The notes under the pieces: generated by a model
Seen by the model: the letters and a program-made list of their open reading frames with translations, nothing else
Databases searched by the model: none
Told to the model about the DNA's origin: nothing
Shown: in pieces, positions 63,745-64,000 of the stretch
How the letters are laid out: the number at the start of each line of letters is the position of its first letter
How positions within the stretch are numbered: the first letter of the stretch is position 1
Made by a program: the position numbers and the translations under genes
Assembly: GCF_000472385.1 (NCBI RefSeq)
Contig: NZ_AWZU01000007.1
Coordinates: 161,835-225,834 of the forward strand
Origin: Bradyrhizobium sp. ARR65
Lineage (GTDB): Bacteria > Pseudomonadota > Alphaproteobacteria > Rhizobiales > Xanthobacteraceae
Length of the DNA stretch: 64,000 nucleotides
Direction of reading: 5' to 3'

Positions 63745-64000
63745 GCCGTTCGAGGTGGTTCGGTCGGCGACGTCCGCATTCGGAAAGACATCGGTGATTT
63801 CACCGAACAGCGGACCTGCGGAAGGCATCCTTCAAAATCGTCGTGATGATCGTCGGGACTTTGAAGCTCTTCGCCGCGTGAGCGAGTATCGCAACATTCG
63901 TGCGCAAGATGGTGATGTCAATCGACTTCGTGTTGAAAGCCATTTGCGATTGATGGTCGATCAGCAGCAGCGCGTGATCATTCGGGCTCAGAAGCGTTTT
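63745..64000 (-). pseudogene. Frameshifted isochorismatase-family hydrolase gene (5' end outside window)
   Basis: Reading in from the right edge on the minus strand: KTLLSPNDHALLLIDHQSQM, AFNTKSIDITILRTNVAILA, HAAKSFKVPTIITTILKDAF, then the frame is lost. SAGPLFGEITDVFPNADVAD and RTTSN follow in another frame before the homology ends. This is the start of a YcaC-like isochorismatase-family hydrolase; the catalytic Asp is in LLLIDHQSQMAF. One indel near 63820 and loss of the C-terminal half (the catalytic Cys region is not found) indicate a relic. The first few codons may lie beyond base 64000. Confidence 0.72.

Noticed and set aside
63495..63797. 100-codon plus-strand frame overlapping the gene at 62989
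   Set aside because: Basic, low-information product that runs over the repeats and into the hydrolase relic on the other strand.

Overview
The window looks like chromosome of an alphaproteobacterium of the Bradyrhizobium/Rhodopseudomonas group. GC is high, and the gene content fits: FixJ-type regulators with PAS/HisKA sensors, a MASE4 sensor, a relic of a hemA (5-aminolevulinate synthase) gene, a membrane-bound ferritin relic of the MbfA type, an RpoH-like sigma factor, and many small hypothetical genes of the kind common in Bradyrhizobium. No rRNA, tRNA, CRISPR array or intact insertion sequence was recognised. All names rest on reading the translations; no database search was run.

Layout. 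(1) 1-4.7 kb: two-component signalling. A left-truncated MASE4 sensor, a stand-alone receiver and a FixJ-like regulator lie on the minus strand, divergent from a multi-PAS sensor kinase. (2) 4.9-11.0 kb: AraC regulator, low-complexity secreted protein, and an RND efflux pair. (3) 11.2-17.3 kb: an iron/heme/oxidative-stress block in which four genes are broken (hemA, a lactate/malate dehydrogenase, a GlcG/HbpS-like protein, mbfA), while bfd, rpoH and catalase look intact. (4) 17.4-23.5 kb: cytochrome c, dihaem peroxidase, a molybdenum hydroxylase pair (IorAB-like) and an aldo/keto reductase. (5) 23.7-39.7 kb: an organic-acid respiration block of pyruvate:quinone oxidoreductase, cyanide-insensitive bd-type oxidase, a split AEC carrier, two NAD-malic enzymes, NDH-2, an AraC regulator, LutABC lactate oxidation and fumarase C. 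Lactate, malate and fumarate could be routed to pyruvate and then to quinone and oxygen without proton-pumping complexes. (6) 39.8-45.6 kb: a six-gene, tightly overlapping exporter operon (two FUSC-type proteins, DUF1275, DUF1656, HlyD adaptor, ThrE). (7) 46-49.6 kb: FMN reductase, a truncated 3-hydroxyisobutyrate-dehydrogenase-like gene and a PAS/GAF sensor kinase. (8) 49.7-58 kb: small genes, SURF1, and much gene debris: a frameshifted DUF305 gene, a truncated copper ATPase, TrbI-DUF2274 conjugation remnants, an aldo/keto reductase fragment and a decayed adenylate cyclase. (9) 58.2-64 kb: small hypothetical genes with two paralogous pairs, a DapA-like aldolase whose Schiff-base lysine position reads Arg, and a broken isochorismatase-family gene at the right edge.

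Two themes stand out. First, at least a dozen loci are broken by frameshifts, a nonsense codon or deletions while the large metabolic genes beside them stay open. Most of the damage lies in accessory genes. Second, a direct repeat AACCWAAG with a 20-bp period lies upstream of a receiver, an AraC regulator and the rpoH gene, always in the same orientation relative to the gene, which suggests a shared regulator.
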